This document shows positions 27,891-35,332 of a DNA stretch of 64,000 nt, piece after piece. Positions within the stretch are counted from its first letter, which is position 1. Every line of letters begins with the position of its first letter. The DNA lies in the NCBI GenBank assembly GCA_001796515.1, contig MGMS01000014.1:1-64000 (forward strand), in the 5' to 3' direction. The DNA is from Chloroflexi bacterium RBG_13_51_36. GTDB lineage: Bacteria; Chloroflexota; Dehalococcoidia; GIF9; AB-539-J10. Position numbers and translations under genes: made by a program. A model generated the notes under the pieces. The model made no database searches and had not been told where the DNA came from. It worked only from the letters and a program-made list of their open reading frames with translations.

Positions 27891-28559
27891 AGAAGGCACC
27901 CCCATTATTTTCTGCAGAGCTTCCTTGTCCGTAATTATTATGCGATGGCGGTCCAATTTTATCGCGCCCTCCTCCTCCAATGCCTTTAACGACCTACCCA
28001 CTACCTCGCGAGCAGTCCCTGCCATGGCTGCCATTTCCTGCTGTGTAAGCCGCGGGCCACGGCCCACCTCACCTCCCACGTGCTCAAAGAGTATCCTGGC
28101 CACCCTGCTGATGACGTGCCTGAAAGACAGATCCTCAACCAGCGATACGAGCTGACGCACTCGCCTGGCCAACACATTGATTACGTTCAATGCTATCGGT
28201 GGATGGTTCCGGAAGATGGTTTCCATGTCATTTCTTTTTACCCCGTAAAGAAGAACAGGTCCCATAGCCCGAGCGCTGGCGGGATTTGGACCACCATCAA
28301 AGATAGGGACATCGTTGAAGGACTCCCCGGGACGCACAATGCTCAAGATCTGTTCCTTTCCTTCGGCCGAGGTCTTGAACACTTTCACCGCCCCTGAAGC
28401 CACAAAATACAGATATGCGGCCGGCTCACCTTCAAACACAACCGTTTCAGCTCTGTCAATAGCCTTTTCAAAGATGAGTTTGCTGATTGACTCAAGCTCG
28501 ACAGAGCCAAGGCCGGAAAAGTATGGAATACCCTTCAAAAACTCCAACTGAACAGCCAT
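27888..28559 (-). CDS. Crp/Fnr-family transcription regulator
   Basis: The 223-residue protein has an N-terminal cyclic-nucleotide-binding-type beta-barrel (FSGLGSVELESISKLI...YLYFVASGAVKVFK...GESFNDVPIFDGGPNPASARA) and a C-terminal winged helix with the HTH LTQQEMAAMAGTAREVVGRSLKALEEEGAI. There is no N-terminal cysteine cluster, so it is not an oxygen-sensing Fnr of the classical type. The recognition helix with TAREVVGR is Crp-like. Three Crp-like palindromes nearby are candidate targets. Confidence 0.92.
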   Translation of the reverse strand: MAVQLEFLKGIPYFSGLGSVELESISKLIFEKAIDRAETVVFEGEPAAYLYFVASGAVKVFKTSAEGKEQILSIVRPGESFNDVPIFDGGPNPASARAMGPVLLYGVKRNDMETIFRNHPPIALNVINVLARRVRQLVSLVEDLSFRHVISRVARILFEHVGGEVGRGPRLTQQEMAAMAGTAREVVGRSLKALEEEGAIKLDRHRIIITDKEALQKIMGVPS

Positions 28560-28653
28560 GCATCATCTTCCCACGGTATGGCGAAATATGCCTGATTATA
28601 CGCCTGTTTTTCAAGCTCCACGACGCCGGTGGTTTCTAGTTCTTCAGTCTCCA

Positions 28654-28682
28654 ATTATACAGTGCTCTTCGACATGTGTCAG
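28654..28682 (-). promoter_or_regulatory. Promoter of the Crp-family gene
   Basis: On the minus strand CTGACA (28682 to 28677) and TATAAT (28659 to 28654) are separated by 17 bp, about 95 bp before the ATG at 28559. Confidence 0.5.
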
Positions 28683-28767
28683 GCAGACCGTTGGCGCTCG
28701 ATGGGCAAATAGCCCTGATTGGCTGACCTGTGTGCAGGGAATCTTGCCATTTCGCCAATCAAGCACA

Positions 28768-29268
28768 TTATCCTGTATTCTCCTTCAAGGCTTTCTTCAC
28801 CATATCCAGGATGATTTCCTCGTGTTGCGCGTGTTCTTCAATTGTCTGGGAAAGGCTGTCCATATTCTGCTGTATCATCGATTTCTTAGATAACAACTCA
28901 CGCTGCTCAAGCCTTTCCAACTCGATACCGGCCAGAGTTGTTTTGGCACCTGCGATTTGCTTTGATATTTCGTGATGTTCGTGCAAAACAGCTTTCATAA
29001 GAAACTCTCCAAACAGTGCAGGCAGAGCCTCTTCTTCGAAACCAAAGTGATTTCTTAGTCCTTCTTCCAGAAGGCTAATCGCCCGCAGCAGTCGATCCCG
29101 TCCCCCGATCAGAGCTGTAACTGAGGTGTGACTCCATTCAGCTTGTGTTTTCTGAAGGGTGAAAAGTGCTTCAATATCATTTACGGTATCTCCAGCAAGT
29201 TTGATGTGCCCCCTGATAGCGTGATGCTCCGAGATGATTCTTTCGACAACTGTCGAAGCGTCCCCCAT
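28768..29268 (-). CDS. Hemerythrin-like domain protein
   Basis: The protein of 166 residues is all-helical with the HHE iron-ligand pattern: SEHHAIRGH near residue 14, HFGFEEEALP near 74, HEHHEI near 94 and HAQHEEIIL near 147. Such proteins bind a di-iron site and take part in sensing or handling oxygen, nitric oxide or iron. AGGAGGT precedes the ATG. It lies downstream of the sulfur-transfer operon with a 112-bp gap. Confidence 0.85.
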   Translation of the reverse strand: MGDASTVVERIISEHHAIRGHIKLAGDTVNDIEALFTLQKTQAEWSHTSVTALIGGRDRLLRAISLLEEGLRNHFGFEEEALPALFGEFLMKAVLHEHHEISKQIAGAKTTLAGIELERLEQRELLSKKSMIQQNMDSLSQTIEEHAQHEEIILDMVKKALKENTG

Positions 29269-29380
29269 GATATACCTCCTTTGTAGATAGTCTCAACAAC
29301 AAACAACTCAGCCAGGCCAGCAATGTCCTCCTGCTTGGATACGAGAGGCTTAAGGCGCACTGAGCGGACTCATTCTTGAC

Positions 29381-29749
29381 CTAGAACCACATAGTCCCAT
29401 CGGCATCGAGCACCAGGTCATTGAGTGTAGCAGCACCCACAACCTTGGCCTCTGGTATAAAGTCCCCTCTGTCGAGGCCAAGCAATTGGGTACTTTGTTC
29501 ACAGACCAACAATTTGACCCCGGCTTTTATTGCCTGGTCCATTACTTCCTTAACGGTGGGAAAGCTACCCTCTTTGACCGTCTCCGCCATGCCTTTTTTG
29601 ACCACCGTTATGCCCAGACCCAAGAAATAGATGGTAGCATCTATGTCCATTGCCTTGGCCGTCATGCCCAAGACAAACGGTGAGTAAAGACGCTTCGGTG
29701 TATCGACACCACTTGTTTGAACGTAAAGGATATGTTTTTTCTTTGCCAT
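29381..29749 (-). CDS. DsrE-family protein
   Basis: The 122-residue protein has the DsrE/F fold pattern: ILYVQTSGVDTPKRLYSPFVLGMTAKAM at the start, then VKKGMAETVKEGSFPTVKEVMDQAI and KLLVCEQSTQLLGL, where the Cys could carry sulfur. DsrE-like proteins relay persulfide sulfur or act as peroxiredoxin-like redox proteins. It follows tusA by about 10 bp with its own AGGAGGT, so it belongs to the sulfur-transfer operon. Confidence 0.85.
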   Translation of the reverse strand: MAKKKHILYVQTSGVDTPKRLYSPFVLGMTAKAMDIDATIYFLGLGITVVKKGMAETVKEGSFPTVKEVMDQAIKAGVKLLVCEQSTQLLGLDRGDFIPEAKVVGAATLNDLVLDADGTMWF

Positions 29750-29759
29750 AGTTAACCTC

Positions 29760-30011
29760 CTATCTTGTCTTTTTGATAAGAAATTTCATACCTTCGTTAG
29801 TTTTCTCTATGTCAAGTATTTTCTGCCCGGTCCGCTTTGCCCAAGCCTTGAGATCCTCCTCGGCAGCGGGATCATCCGCCAACACCTCCAAGGTCTGGCC
29901 AACAGCGAGCTTATCCACCTCCTCCTTAGTTCGTATAACCGGCATTGGACAGTAAAGACCTATGCAGTCCAAGATTTGATGAGCCCGGTTCGGTGAACTA
30001 GAGTCTGCCAC
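29760..30011 (-). CDS. tusA: TusA-like sulfurtransferase
   Basis: The small protein has the TusA/SirA core DCIGLYCPMPVIRTKEEVDKL with the sulfur-carrying Cys in CPMP at about residue 21, then VLADDPAAEEDLKAWAKRTG, also typical. The GTG start has GGAGG eight bases upstream. It sits between the zinc-ribbon and dsrE genes, so it probably takes sulfur within this operon. Confidence 0.9.
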   Translation of the reverse strand: MADSSSPNRAHQILDCIGLYCPMPVIRTKEEVDKLAVGQTLEVLADDPAAEEDLKAWAKRTGQKILDIEKTNEGMKFLIKKTR

Positions 30012-30053
30012 AGTTTGGACCTCCTACAGTCATGATCTCCACTCCAAGTGACA

Positions 30054-30242
30054 CTAGCCCTTAATCTCAGCCCCACAATGAGGACACACCCTATTATCAC
30101 GGGGCAAAGGCTTTCGGCACTTGGGGCAGTAGAATATGGTAACGTGGCAAGCCTGGCAGTAGGGGAGATCCGCCTTCATTATCTCCTGGTCACAGTAGGG
30201 ACAAGAAATATGCTTCTTTTTGCCTTTTTGCTCTGTCGTCAC
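30054..30242 (-). CDS. Zinc-ribbon protein
   Basis: A 62-residue protein made of cysteine knuckles: CPYCDQEI, CQACHVTIFYCPKC and CPHCGAEI, enough for two zinc ribbons. The start GTG overlaps the iscU stop (GTGA), showing tight coupling with the Fe-S scaffold gene. Function unknown; it may be an adaptor in the Fe-S or sulfur pathway. Confidence 0.75.
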   Translation of the reverse strand: MTTEQKGKKKHISCPYCDQEIMKADLPYCQACHVTIFYCPKCRKPLPRDNRVCPHCGAEIKG

Positions 30243-30628
30243 TTCTTTCCTCCTTTTTTCTTCTTGCTCAGGTAATTTTCTATGGCTTTGTTCAAAGCTT
30301 GGGCGCCCAGATTGGAGCAGTGAAATTTCTGCTTGGGTAATCCCTCTAGCTCATCAGCCACTGAGCGGGGAGTGATTTTCATCGCCTCCTCCAGTGTTTT
30401 GCCTTTAGCCATCTCGCTCACCATACTGGAAACAGCGATAGCTGCACCACAACCAAAGGTCTTGAATTTTACATCCTCAAGGCGATTGTCCTTGACCTTG
30501 ATGTAGAAGGTCATCATATCCCCGCATACCGGATTACCTACCTCGCCGACTCCATCGGGGTTTTCAATCTCCCCGACGTTGCGGGGATTCGTGAAGTGGT
30601 CCATCACCTTCTTACTATAGACTGGCAT
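30239..30628 (-). CDS. iscU: Iron-sulfur cluster scaffold IscU/NifU-type
   Basis: The 129-residue protein has the three scaffold cysteines in VGNPVCGDMM, TFGCGAAIA and KFHCSNLG, with the Asp after the first one (CGD). It assembles Fe-S clusters with sulfur from its partner. GGAGG lies eight bases before the ATG at 30628, which directly follows the stop of the cysteine-desulfurase-like gene. Confidence 0.93.
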   Translation of the reverse strand: MPVYSKKVMDHFTNPRNVGEIENPDGVGEVGNPVCGDMMTFYIKVKDNRLEDVKFKTFGCGAAIAVSSMVSEMAKGKTLEEAMKITPRSVADELEGLPKQKFHCSNLGAQALNKAIENYLSKKKKGGKK

Positions 30629-30629
30629 A

Positions 30630-31817
30630 TCACTTGCCTCCTTTAACTGTCTTGCTAAACTTGGCGTAAAGCGGCGACATCTGCCGCAGCCTGTCAACAA
30701 TAGGCGGCATAGCCTCCAGAACGTAATCTATATCTTCGCTGATGTTATCTATGCCAAGCGTGAATAGGATAGAGCCCTGGGCTATTTCGTGAGATAGTCC
30801 CATGGCGATGAGCACATGCGATGCTTTAAGTGCCCTGGAGGTACACGCCGACCCGCTGGACACAGCAATCCCCTTGCTGTTCAATAGCATGAGCATGGAT
30901 TCGCCTTCAATAAATTCCACACAGAAGCTGGCATGTCCGGGCAAGCGGTTCTCCGGGTGTCCAGTGACGACCACACGTTCGATTCCGCCGGGTAGCTCCT
31001 TGAGCAGACGGTTCCGCAGCGGTGCTAACCGCTTCATCCGGTCTGCCATCTGAACCCGAGCCAGTTCTGCCGCTTTTCCCAGACCCACAATAGCCGGGAT
31101 ATTCTCGGTACCGGCGCGGCGACCTTCTTCCTGGATACCGCCGTCGAGAAGCGGCATAATCCGCACTCCTTTTCTTACCCACAGTGCCCCAGTCCCCTTG
31201 GGGCCATAGAACTGGTTCCCAGCCATGCTCAAGGCATCTACTCCCAGTTCCGCCACGTTAACGGGTATTGTGCCCGCTGTGGCCACGGCATCAGTATGAA
31301 AGGGAATGTTCCGCTCCCTGGTCATCCTGGTTAGCTCCTCGATGGGTTCGATAGTCCCCACTTCACCATTGGCATGCATGATGGATACCAACACCGTGTC
31401 CTTTCTGAGACTGCGGAGCAGGTCATCCGGGTTAACCACGCCATACTTGTCCACTGCGATTTCGCTAACCTCGAAGCCCCACTTTTCAAGTGTTCTTGCC
31501 GAGTGCAGTACCGAGAAATGCTCAATGGCAGAAATTACTACGTGCTTGCCCTTGTTTTGCTGGGCCAGCGCCAGCCCTTTGACAGCAAAATTATTGCTTT
31601 CGGTCCCGCTGCCGGTGAAGATTATTTCATCAGCATTCGCCCCGATAAGTGCAGCCACCTGTTTGCGAGCAGACTCAAGAGCCTCCCGGGCACCGTCTCC
31701 CCAGTCGTGGAGCGATGACGGATTACCAAATATATCACCCAGGTAAGGCATCATCGCTTCACGCACTTCGGGAAGAAGCGGTGTCGCGGCTGCGTTGTCT
31801 AGATAGACCTTTCTCAC
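30630..31817 (-). CDS. IscS/NifS-like protein lacking the PLP lysine
   Basis: Overall a class V aminotransferase of cysteine-desulfurase type: YLDNAATP-like start, EHFSVL with the catalytic His region, FHTDAV, and a normal sulfur-accepting Cys325 in [11 protein letters not shown]. However, where cysteine desulfurases have HK before YGPKG, this protein reads [10 protein letters not shown], so the lysine that binds PLP is Gln202. The neighbouring Gln of the DAVQ segment is also changed (DAVATAG). Archaeoglobus fulgidus IscS also lacks this lysine. It may therefore work as a PLP-free cluster-assembly partner that accepts free sulfide. The GTG start has GAGAGGTG upstream. It is second in an operon behind a ferredoxin. 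Confidence 0.88.
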   Translation of the reverse strand: MRKVYLDNAAATPLLPEVREAMMPYLGDIFGNPSSLHDWGDGAREALESARKQVAALIGANADEIIFTGSGTESNNFAVKGLALAQQNKGKHVVISAIEHFSVLHSARTLEKWGFEVSEIAVDKYGVVNPDDLLRSLRKDTVLVSIMHANGEVGTIEPIEELTRMTRERNIPFHTDAVATAGTIPVNVAELGVDALSMAGNQFYGPKGTGALWVRKGVRIMPLLDGGIQEEGRRAGTENIPAIVGLGKAAELARVQMADRMKRLAPLRNRLLKELPGGIERVVVTGHPENRLPGHASFCVEFIEGESMLMLLNSKGIAVSSGSACTSRALKASHVLIAMGLSHEIAQGSILFTLGIDNISEDIDYVLEAMPPIVDRLRQMSPLYAKFSKTVKGGK

Positions 31818-31848
31818 GTTGACACCTCTCTAACGTAGATTTCCAGGC

Positions 31849-32058
31849 TCAGGGATATAGCTGATTACCATCACCATCCTCAAGGATGATAGCGTTCTGA
31901 GGACAGCTTTTGGCCGCCTCCATCAAAGTCTCCTCATCAACAGAGCCGGGGTCAAGAACTACAACCTTGTTTTGGTCATCAAGTTCGAAAACCGTGGGGG
32001 CGATGACCACGCAATTACCGACTCCGATACACAATTCTCTATCTACCTTTACCGTCAT
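31849..32058 (-). CDS. Monocluster ferredoxin, 3Fe-4S type
   Basis: The protein of 69 residues has CIGVGNCVVIAPTVFELDD at the start and SCPQNAI near the end. In 4Fe-4S relatives the first motif is CxxCxxC; here the middle Cys is Val (CIGVGNC), which is typical of ferredoxins with a 3Fe-4S cluster. It is the first gene of the sulfur/Fe-S operon controlled by promoter module d. Confidence 0.88.
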   Translation of the reverse strand: MTVKVDRELCIGVGNCVVIAPTVFELDDQNKVVVLDPGSVDEETLMEAAKSCPQNAIILEDGDGNQLYP

Positions 32059-32131
32059 TTCTGGACCTACCGGTCTATTTGTTGGTGGTCGAGAGTCCGA
32101 CCAGAACTCTCATCTATATAAGTTACTCATT

Positions 32132-32196
32132 AGTTTAGTTGCCGGATGATGGAAAAGTCATAAAATGAAGGCAACAAAAGTTACAAAGTTATATCA
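32132..32196 (-). promoter_or_regulatory. 65-bp stress-type promoter module, copy d
   Basis: On the minus strand TGATATA begins at 32196, TTTTATGACT gives the -35 ATGACT (32161 to 32156) and TAAACT (32137 to 32132) is the -10 after 18 bp. It stands 74 bp before the ferredoxin ATG and should drive the ferredoxin-iscS-iscU-zinc ribbon-tusA-dsrE operon. Confidence 0.85.
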
Positions 32197-32216
32197 TTTT
32201 TGTCAATCAACTCCTA

Positions 32217-32336
32217 TCAAAGCGCACACATCTCTTCAGCTACACCAGCTGCAAAATGTGCTCCCAGCTTCGTTCCACTACTCCTCCATGCAATTACCTT
32301 CGCTAAGCTGCCCACTCCAGTCAGAGCATTGATCAT
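32217..32336 (-). pseudogene. Short ORF or gene remnant behind a Crp-type promoter
   Basis: A 39-codon frame with ATG start (MINALTGVGSLAKVIAWRSS...) ends with TGA. It has no ribosome site. About 50 bp upstream there is a strong AGGAGGTG followed by a frame that stops after nine codons. The arrangement looks like a decayed gene whose promoter and ribosome site survive. Confidence 0.25.
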
Positions 32337-32409
32337 ATCACGGGGAACCAGGCAACCTTCAATTTATCCAGAATTCTAATCTGCCCATCACCTCCTTTGT
32401 CATGATACA

Positions 32410-32452
32410 ATCCTACATTCAAAGACAGCCTTCGTCTGTGACTTTCGTCACC
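32410..32452 (-). promoter_or_regulatory. Third Crp-like promoter
   Basis: On the minus strand GGTGA-N6-TCACA (32452 to 32437) is followed after 21 bp by TAGGAT (32415 to 32410). Geometry equals the promoter of the sigma factor gene. The gene it served seems lost; AGGAGGTGATG follows. Confidence 0.5.
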
Positions 32453-32469
32453 GTCGGCACACCTGCAAA

Positions 32470-32534
32470 TGTCATAGTTTTGTAACATTTTGCATCGGTA
32501 TTTTATGACTTCTCCATAGCAGGCACACTATAAT
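32470..32534 (+). promoter_or_regulatory. 65-bp stress-type promoter module, copy e
   Basis: TGTCATAG starts at 32470 and is followed by TTTTGTAACATTTT. TTTTATGACT gives the -35 at 32505-32510 and a perfect TATAAT -10 is at 32529-32534 after 18 bp. It is the copy closest to consensus and lies 82 bp before the DUF488 ATG. Confidence 0.88.
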
Positions 32535-32616
32535 TCCAATTGGAGTTGGTGCACGGCGCCAGATTGTGCCCAGTGACTTCGTTTAGGTCTGGAAAGTGGT
32601 TTGAAGTGAGGAAACA

Positions 32617-32969
32617 ATGATTCATACAAAGCGCGTTTACGAGCCCGCTGAACCAAAAGATGAGACCCGGATACTCGTAGACCGATTGTGCCGCGGGGCA
32701 TCGATAAGAAGAAACTGAGGCTGGATTTCTGGTACAAAGATGTGGCGCCCAGCAGTCAGCTAAGGAAGTGGTTCAATCATGATCCTGCCAAGTGGGACGA
32801 ATTCAGAAGGCAGTATTTTGCTGAGCTGGATAGTGGTCCGGCAGCATTGGGCCGTCTCGCGGAGTCGGCACGTAGCGGTAATGTGACACTGTTACATAGT
32901 GCCAGGGATGAGGGACATAACAGTGCAGAAGCGCTACGAGATTACCTCGAGTCAGAGCTCCAGGAGTAA
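32617..32969 (+). pseudogene. DUF488 family gene with a one-base frameshift
   Basis: From ATG 32617 (GAGG five bases upstream) the frame reads MIHTKRVYEPAEPKDETRIL and then VDRLC before reaching a stop. Shifting frame near 32687 gives PRGIDKKKLRLDFWYKD and continues to 32969, with the DUF488 features KWFNHDP and LLHSARDEGHNSA. The family motif VDRLWPRG would be restored by one extra G in the TTGTGCCGCGG run. It is a recent frameshift or a sequencing error. The intact protein would have about 117 residues. Confidence 0.8.
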
Positions 32970-33112
32970 GAGCCGGTGATTAAGGACAGATTTCCAAAGA
33001 ATAAGAGGGTGTGGGGTCTAGGATGGGAATTGCATGAAAGACAGAGATATGGATGTGAAGTCTCATATCTAGTGCGATTCAGCATATCATAAAACAGAGG
33101 AGGTGAAGAAAT

Positions 33113-33868
33113 ATGAGGGTAGGCGGCAAAACAGCAATTGTGACCGGGGCTCGGAGAGGAATAGGACGGGCTATTGCGTTAGCTCTGGCCAGAGAAGGTG
33201 CCAACGTAGTTGTGGGTGACATAGGCCGAGAAGATTGTCAGAAGGTTGTTGATGAGATAAAAGGGCTGGGGAGAAGAGGGCTGGCACTCAAGTGTGACGT
33301 CAGTTCCACCGACGACGTCGAGGATATGGTCAGGAGAACAGTGGCAGAGTTTGGTAGAGTTGACATCTTGGTGAACAACGCGGGAATCATAAGTTACAAG
33401 CCGTTCCTGGAGCTCACGGATGAAGATTGGGATAAGACCTTAAATGTAAATCTCAAGGGCCAGTTTCTCTGTGCCCGGGCTGCGGCCAGAGACATGGTCA
33501 AGAACAAGTGGGGGCGCATTATCAACATCGCCTCAATCTCCTCCGGAGGATGTGGCATTGCCTTTCCTCTGATAGCTCACTACACGGCATCAAAAGGTGG
33601 CGTTGTAGCTCTCACCGAGGCACTCGCACTGGAGCTTACTCCCCAAGGCATAAATGTGAACGCGATTTGCCCCGGGGCGATAGATACCGACATGGCTAAA
33701 GGAGTCAAGGAAAGCGGTCAACTGGCGCAGGTGCTGACAAGAATTCCGAAGGGAAGACTAGGACAACCGGAGGAAATTGCCAGGCTTGTCGTTTTTTTGG
33801 CATCTGAGGAGTCTGATTACATGAGCGGGTCCGCCATTGTTATTGACGGTGGGTGGCTGACAACATAG
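33113..33868 (+). CDS. Short-chain dehydrogenase/reductase, FabG-like
   Basis: A classical SDR of 251 residues with the NAD(P)-binding TGARRGIGRAIA, the NNAG motif (VDILVNNAGII), catalytic Ser in ISSGG, and a YTASKGG motif with Tyr and Lys. CPGAIDTDMA and FLASEESDYMSGSAIVIDGG are also typical. The substrate is not predictable; a 3-oxoacyl or sugar-alcohol substrate is possible. GAGGAGGTG precedes the ATG. Confidence 0.9.
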   Translation: MRVGGKTAIVTGARRGIGRAIALALAREGANVVVGDIGREDCQKVVDEIKGLGRRGLALKCDVSSTDDVEDMVRRTVAEFGRVDILVNNAGIISYKPFLELTDEDWDKTLNVNLKGQFLCARAAARDMVKNKWGRIINIASISSGGCGIAFPLIAHYTASKGGVVALTEALALELTPQGINVNAICPGAIDTDMAKGVKESGQLAQVLTRIPKGRLGQPEEIARLVVFLASEESDYMSGSAIVIDGGWLTT

Positions 33869-33921
33869 TCTATTGACAATTGTAGGCCTCACAACTAGAA
33901 GAAGGAGAGTATCGGTATTCG

Positions 33922-35310
33922 ATGATATTCGAGCGGATTAAATCGGCGGGCATAGCTCACAATTCCTACATTATCGGGTCTGGCAGCGATGCTGCAGTGA
34001 TTGACCCGCGCCGTGATTGCCAGATTTACGTAGACTATGCTCAAGAAAAGGGGCTGAAAATCAAGTATATCTTTGAGACCCACCGCAATGAAGACTATGT
34101 AATCGGCTCCGTCGAGCTGAATACTATCACCGGGGCTGAAATCCACCATGGACCGGGAATTGATTGGAAATACGGCAATACACTAGGGGACGGACAGCAA
34201 TTCCGTATAGGTTCTCTCAGGCTGACCACCATCCACACCCCAGGTCACACTGACGAGAGCATCTCCTACAAGGTGGCCGATCTGGCTACTGGTGAGGCCC
34301 CGGTACTGGTCTTCACCGGCGATGCCCTGTTTGTGGGTGACGTGGGACGAACTGACCTCTATGGCCCGAAAGAGGCATCAAGACTGGCATCAAATCTTTA
34401 CGACAGTATTTTCAATAAGCTTCTACCGCTGGGTGACGGTATCATCCTTTGTCCGGCTCATGGTGGTGGCTCAGTCTGCGGATTGCATATTGCTAACCGG
34501 GATGAAAGCACCATCGGCATAGAGAGAATTCAGAACCCGGCACTTCAGATGAAGGATAAACACGAGTTTGTAAAGCACAAGTTAGCTGAGAAGCCGGAAA
34601 TGCCGCATTACTTTCGCCAGATGGAGATATACAACCTGGAGGGTCCGCCACTCCTGGGGTGTCTGCCGCTGCCATCCCCGCTTACCCCGGCTGAATTCAA
34701 ACAGGAAATAGACAAGGGGGCAGTAGTAGTTGATACTAGTGAACCAGCCGCTTTCGGCGGGGCTCACATCAAAGGTGCTTACAGCATCTGGCTGGAAGGA
34801 CTCCCTATCTTCGGCGGCTGGGTGCTACCCTACGACAAACCCATATTGCTCGTTCTGGAAGACCAGTCTCACCTGGAAAGAGCCGTGCGTTACCTGATAC
34901 GGGCCGGCTATGATCAAATTGTTGGCTATCTCAGGCACGGTACCGAGGGCTGGTACAACGCTGGCTTCCCCACTGAAAGCCTGCCACTGCTCTCGGTACA
35001 CCAGCTCAAAAGCAGGCTTGACCGGCGTGAAGAGCTGGTGGTACTGGATACTCGGGGGCAGGACGAATGGGAATCAGGACACATAGCAGGTGCTCTTCAC
35101 ATCTATGTTGGGTACCTTGAGCAGAGACTGGCAGAGGTCCCCAAAGGTAAACCGATAGCAGTAATCTGCAATGTGGGACACCGTGCCGGACTTGGTGCGA
35201 GCATCTTGCTCCGCGCTGGTTGTCCAAGCGTTCACAACGTCCTCGGTAGTGTGAAGGCATGGATAGCGGCTGGTTTTCCTGTTACCACTGACGAAGCTTC
35301 TGAGCAGTAG
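33922..35310 (+). CDS. Metallo-beta-lactamase-fold protein with two rhodanese domains
   Basis: The N-terminal domain (about 1-240) resembles ETHE1-type persulfide dioxygenases, with TPGHTDES and FTGDALFVGDVGRTDLYG. The usual metal motif THxHADH is changed to THRNEDY (residues 53-59), so two histidine ligands are replaced. The first rhodanese-like domain (about 250-350) lacks an active Cys; the second (about 360-455) has CNVGHRAG with Cys416. It probably handles persulfides or thiosulfate. The gene is followed after 22 bp by a flavoprotein disulfide reductase, suggesting one redox unit. Confidence 0.82.
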   Translation: MIFERIKSAGIAHNSYIIGSGSDAAVIDPRRDCQIYVDYAQEKGLKIKYIFETHRNEDYVIGSVELNTITGAEIHHGPGIDWKYGNTLGDGQQFRIGSLRLTTIHTPGHTDESISYKVADLATGEAPVLVFTGDALFVGDVGRTDLYGPKEASRLASNLYDSIFNKLLPLGDGIILCPAHGGGSVCGLHIANRDESTIGIERIQNPALQMKDKHEFVKHKLAEKPEMPHYFRQMEIYNLEGPPLLGCLPLPSPLTPAEFKQEIDKGAVVVDTSEPAAFGGAHIKGAYSIWLEGLPIFGGWVLPYDKPILLVLEDQSHLERAVRYLIRAGYDQIVGYLRHGTEGWYNAGFPTESLPLLSVHQLKSRLDRREELVVLDTRGQDEWESGHIAGALHIYVGYLEQRLAEVPKGKPIAVICNVGHRAGLGASILLRAGCPSVHNVLGSVKAWIAAGFPVTTDEASEQ

Positions 35311-35332
35311 GCAAATGGAGGTCGAAGAGAGT

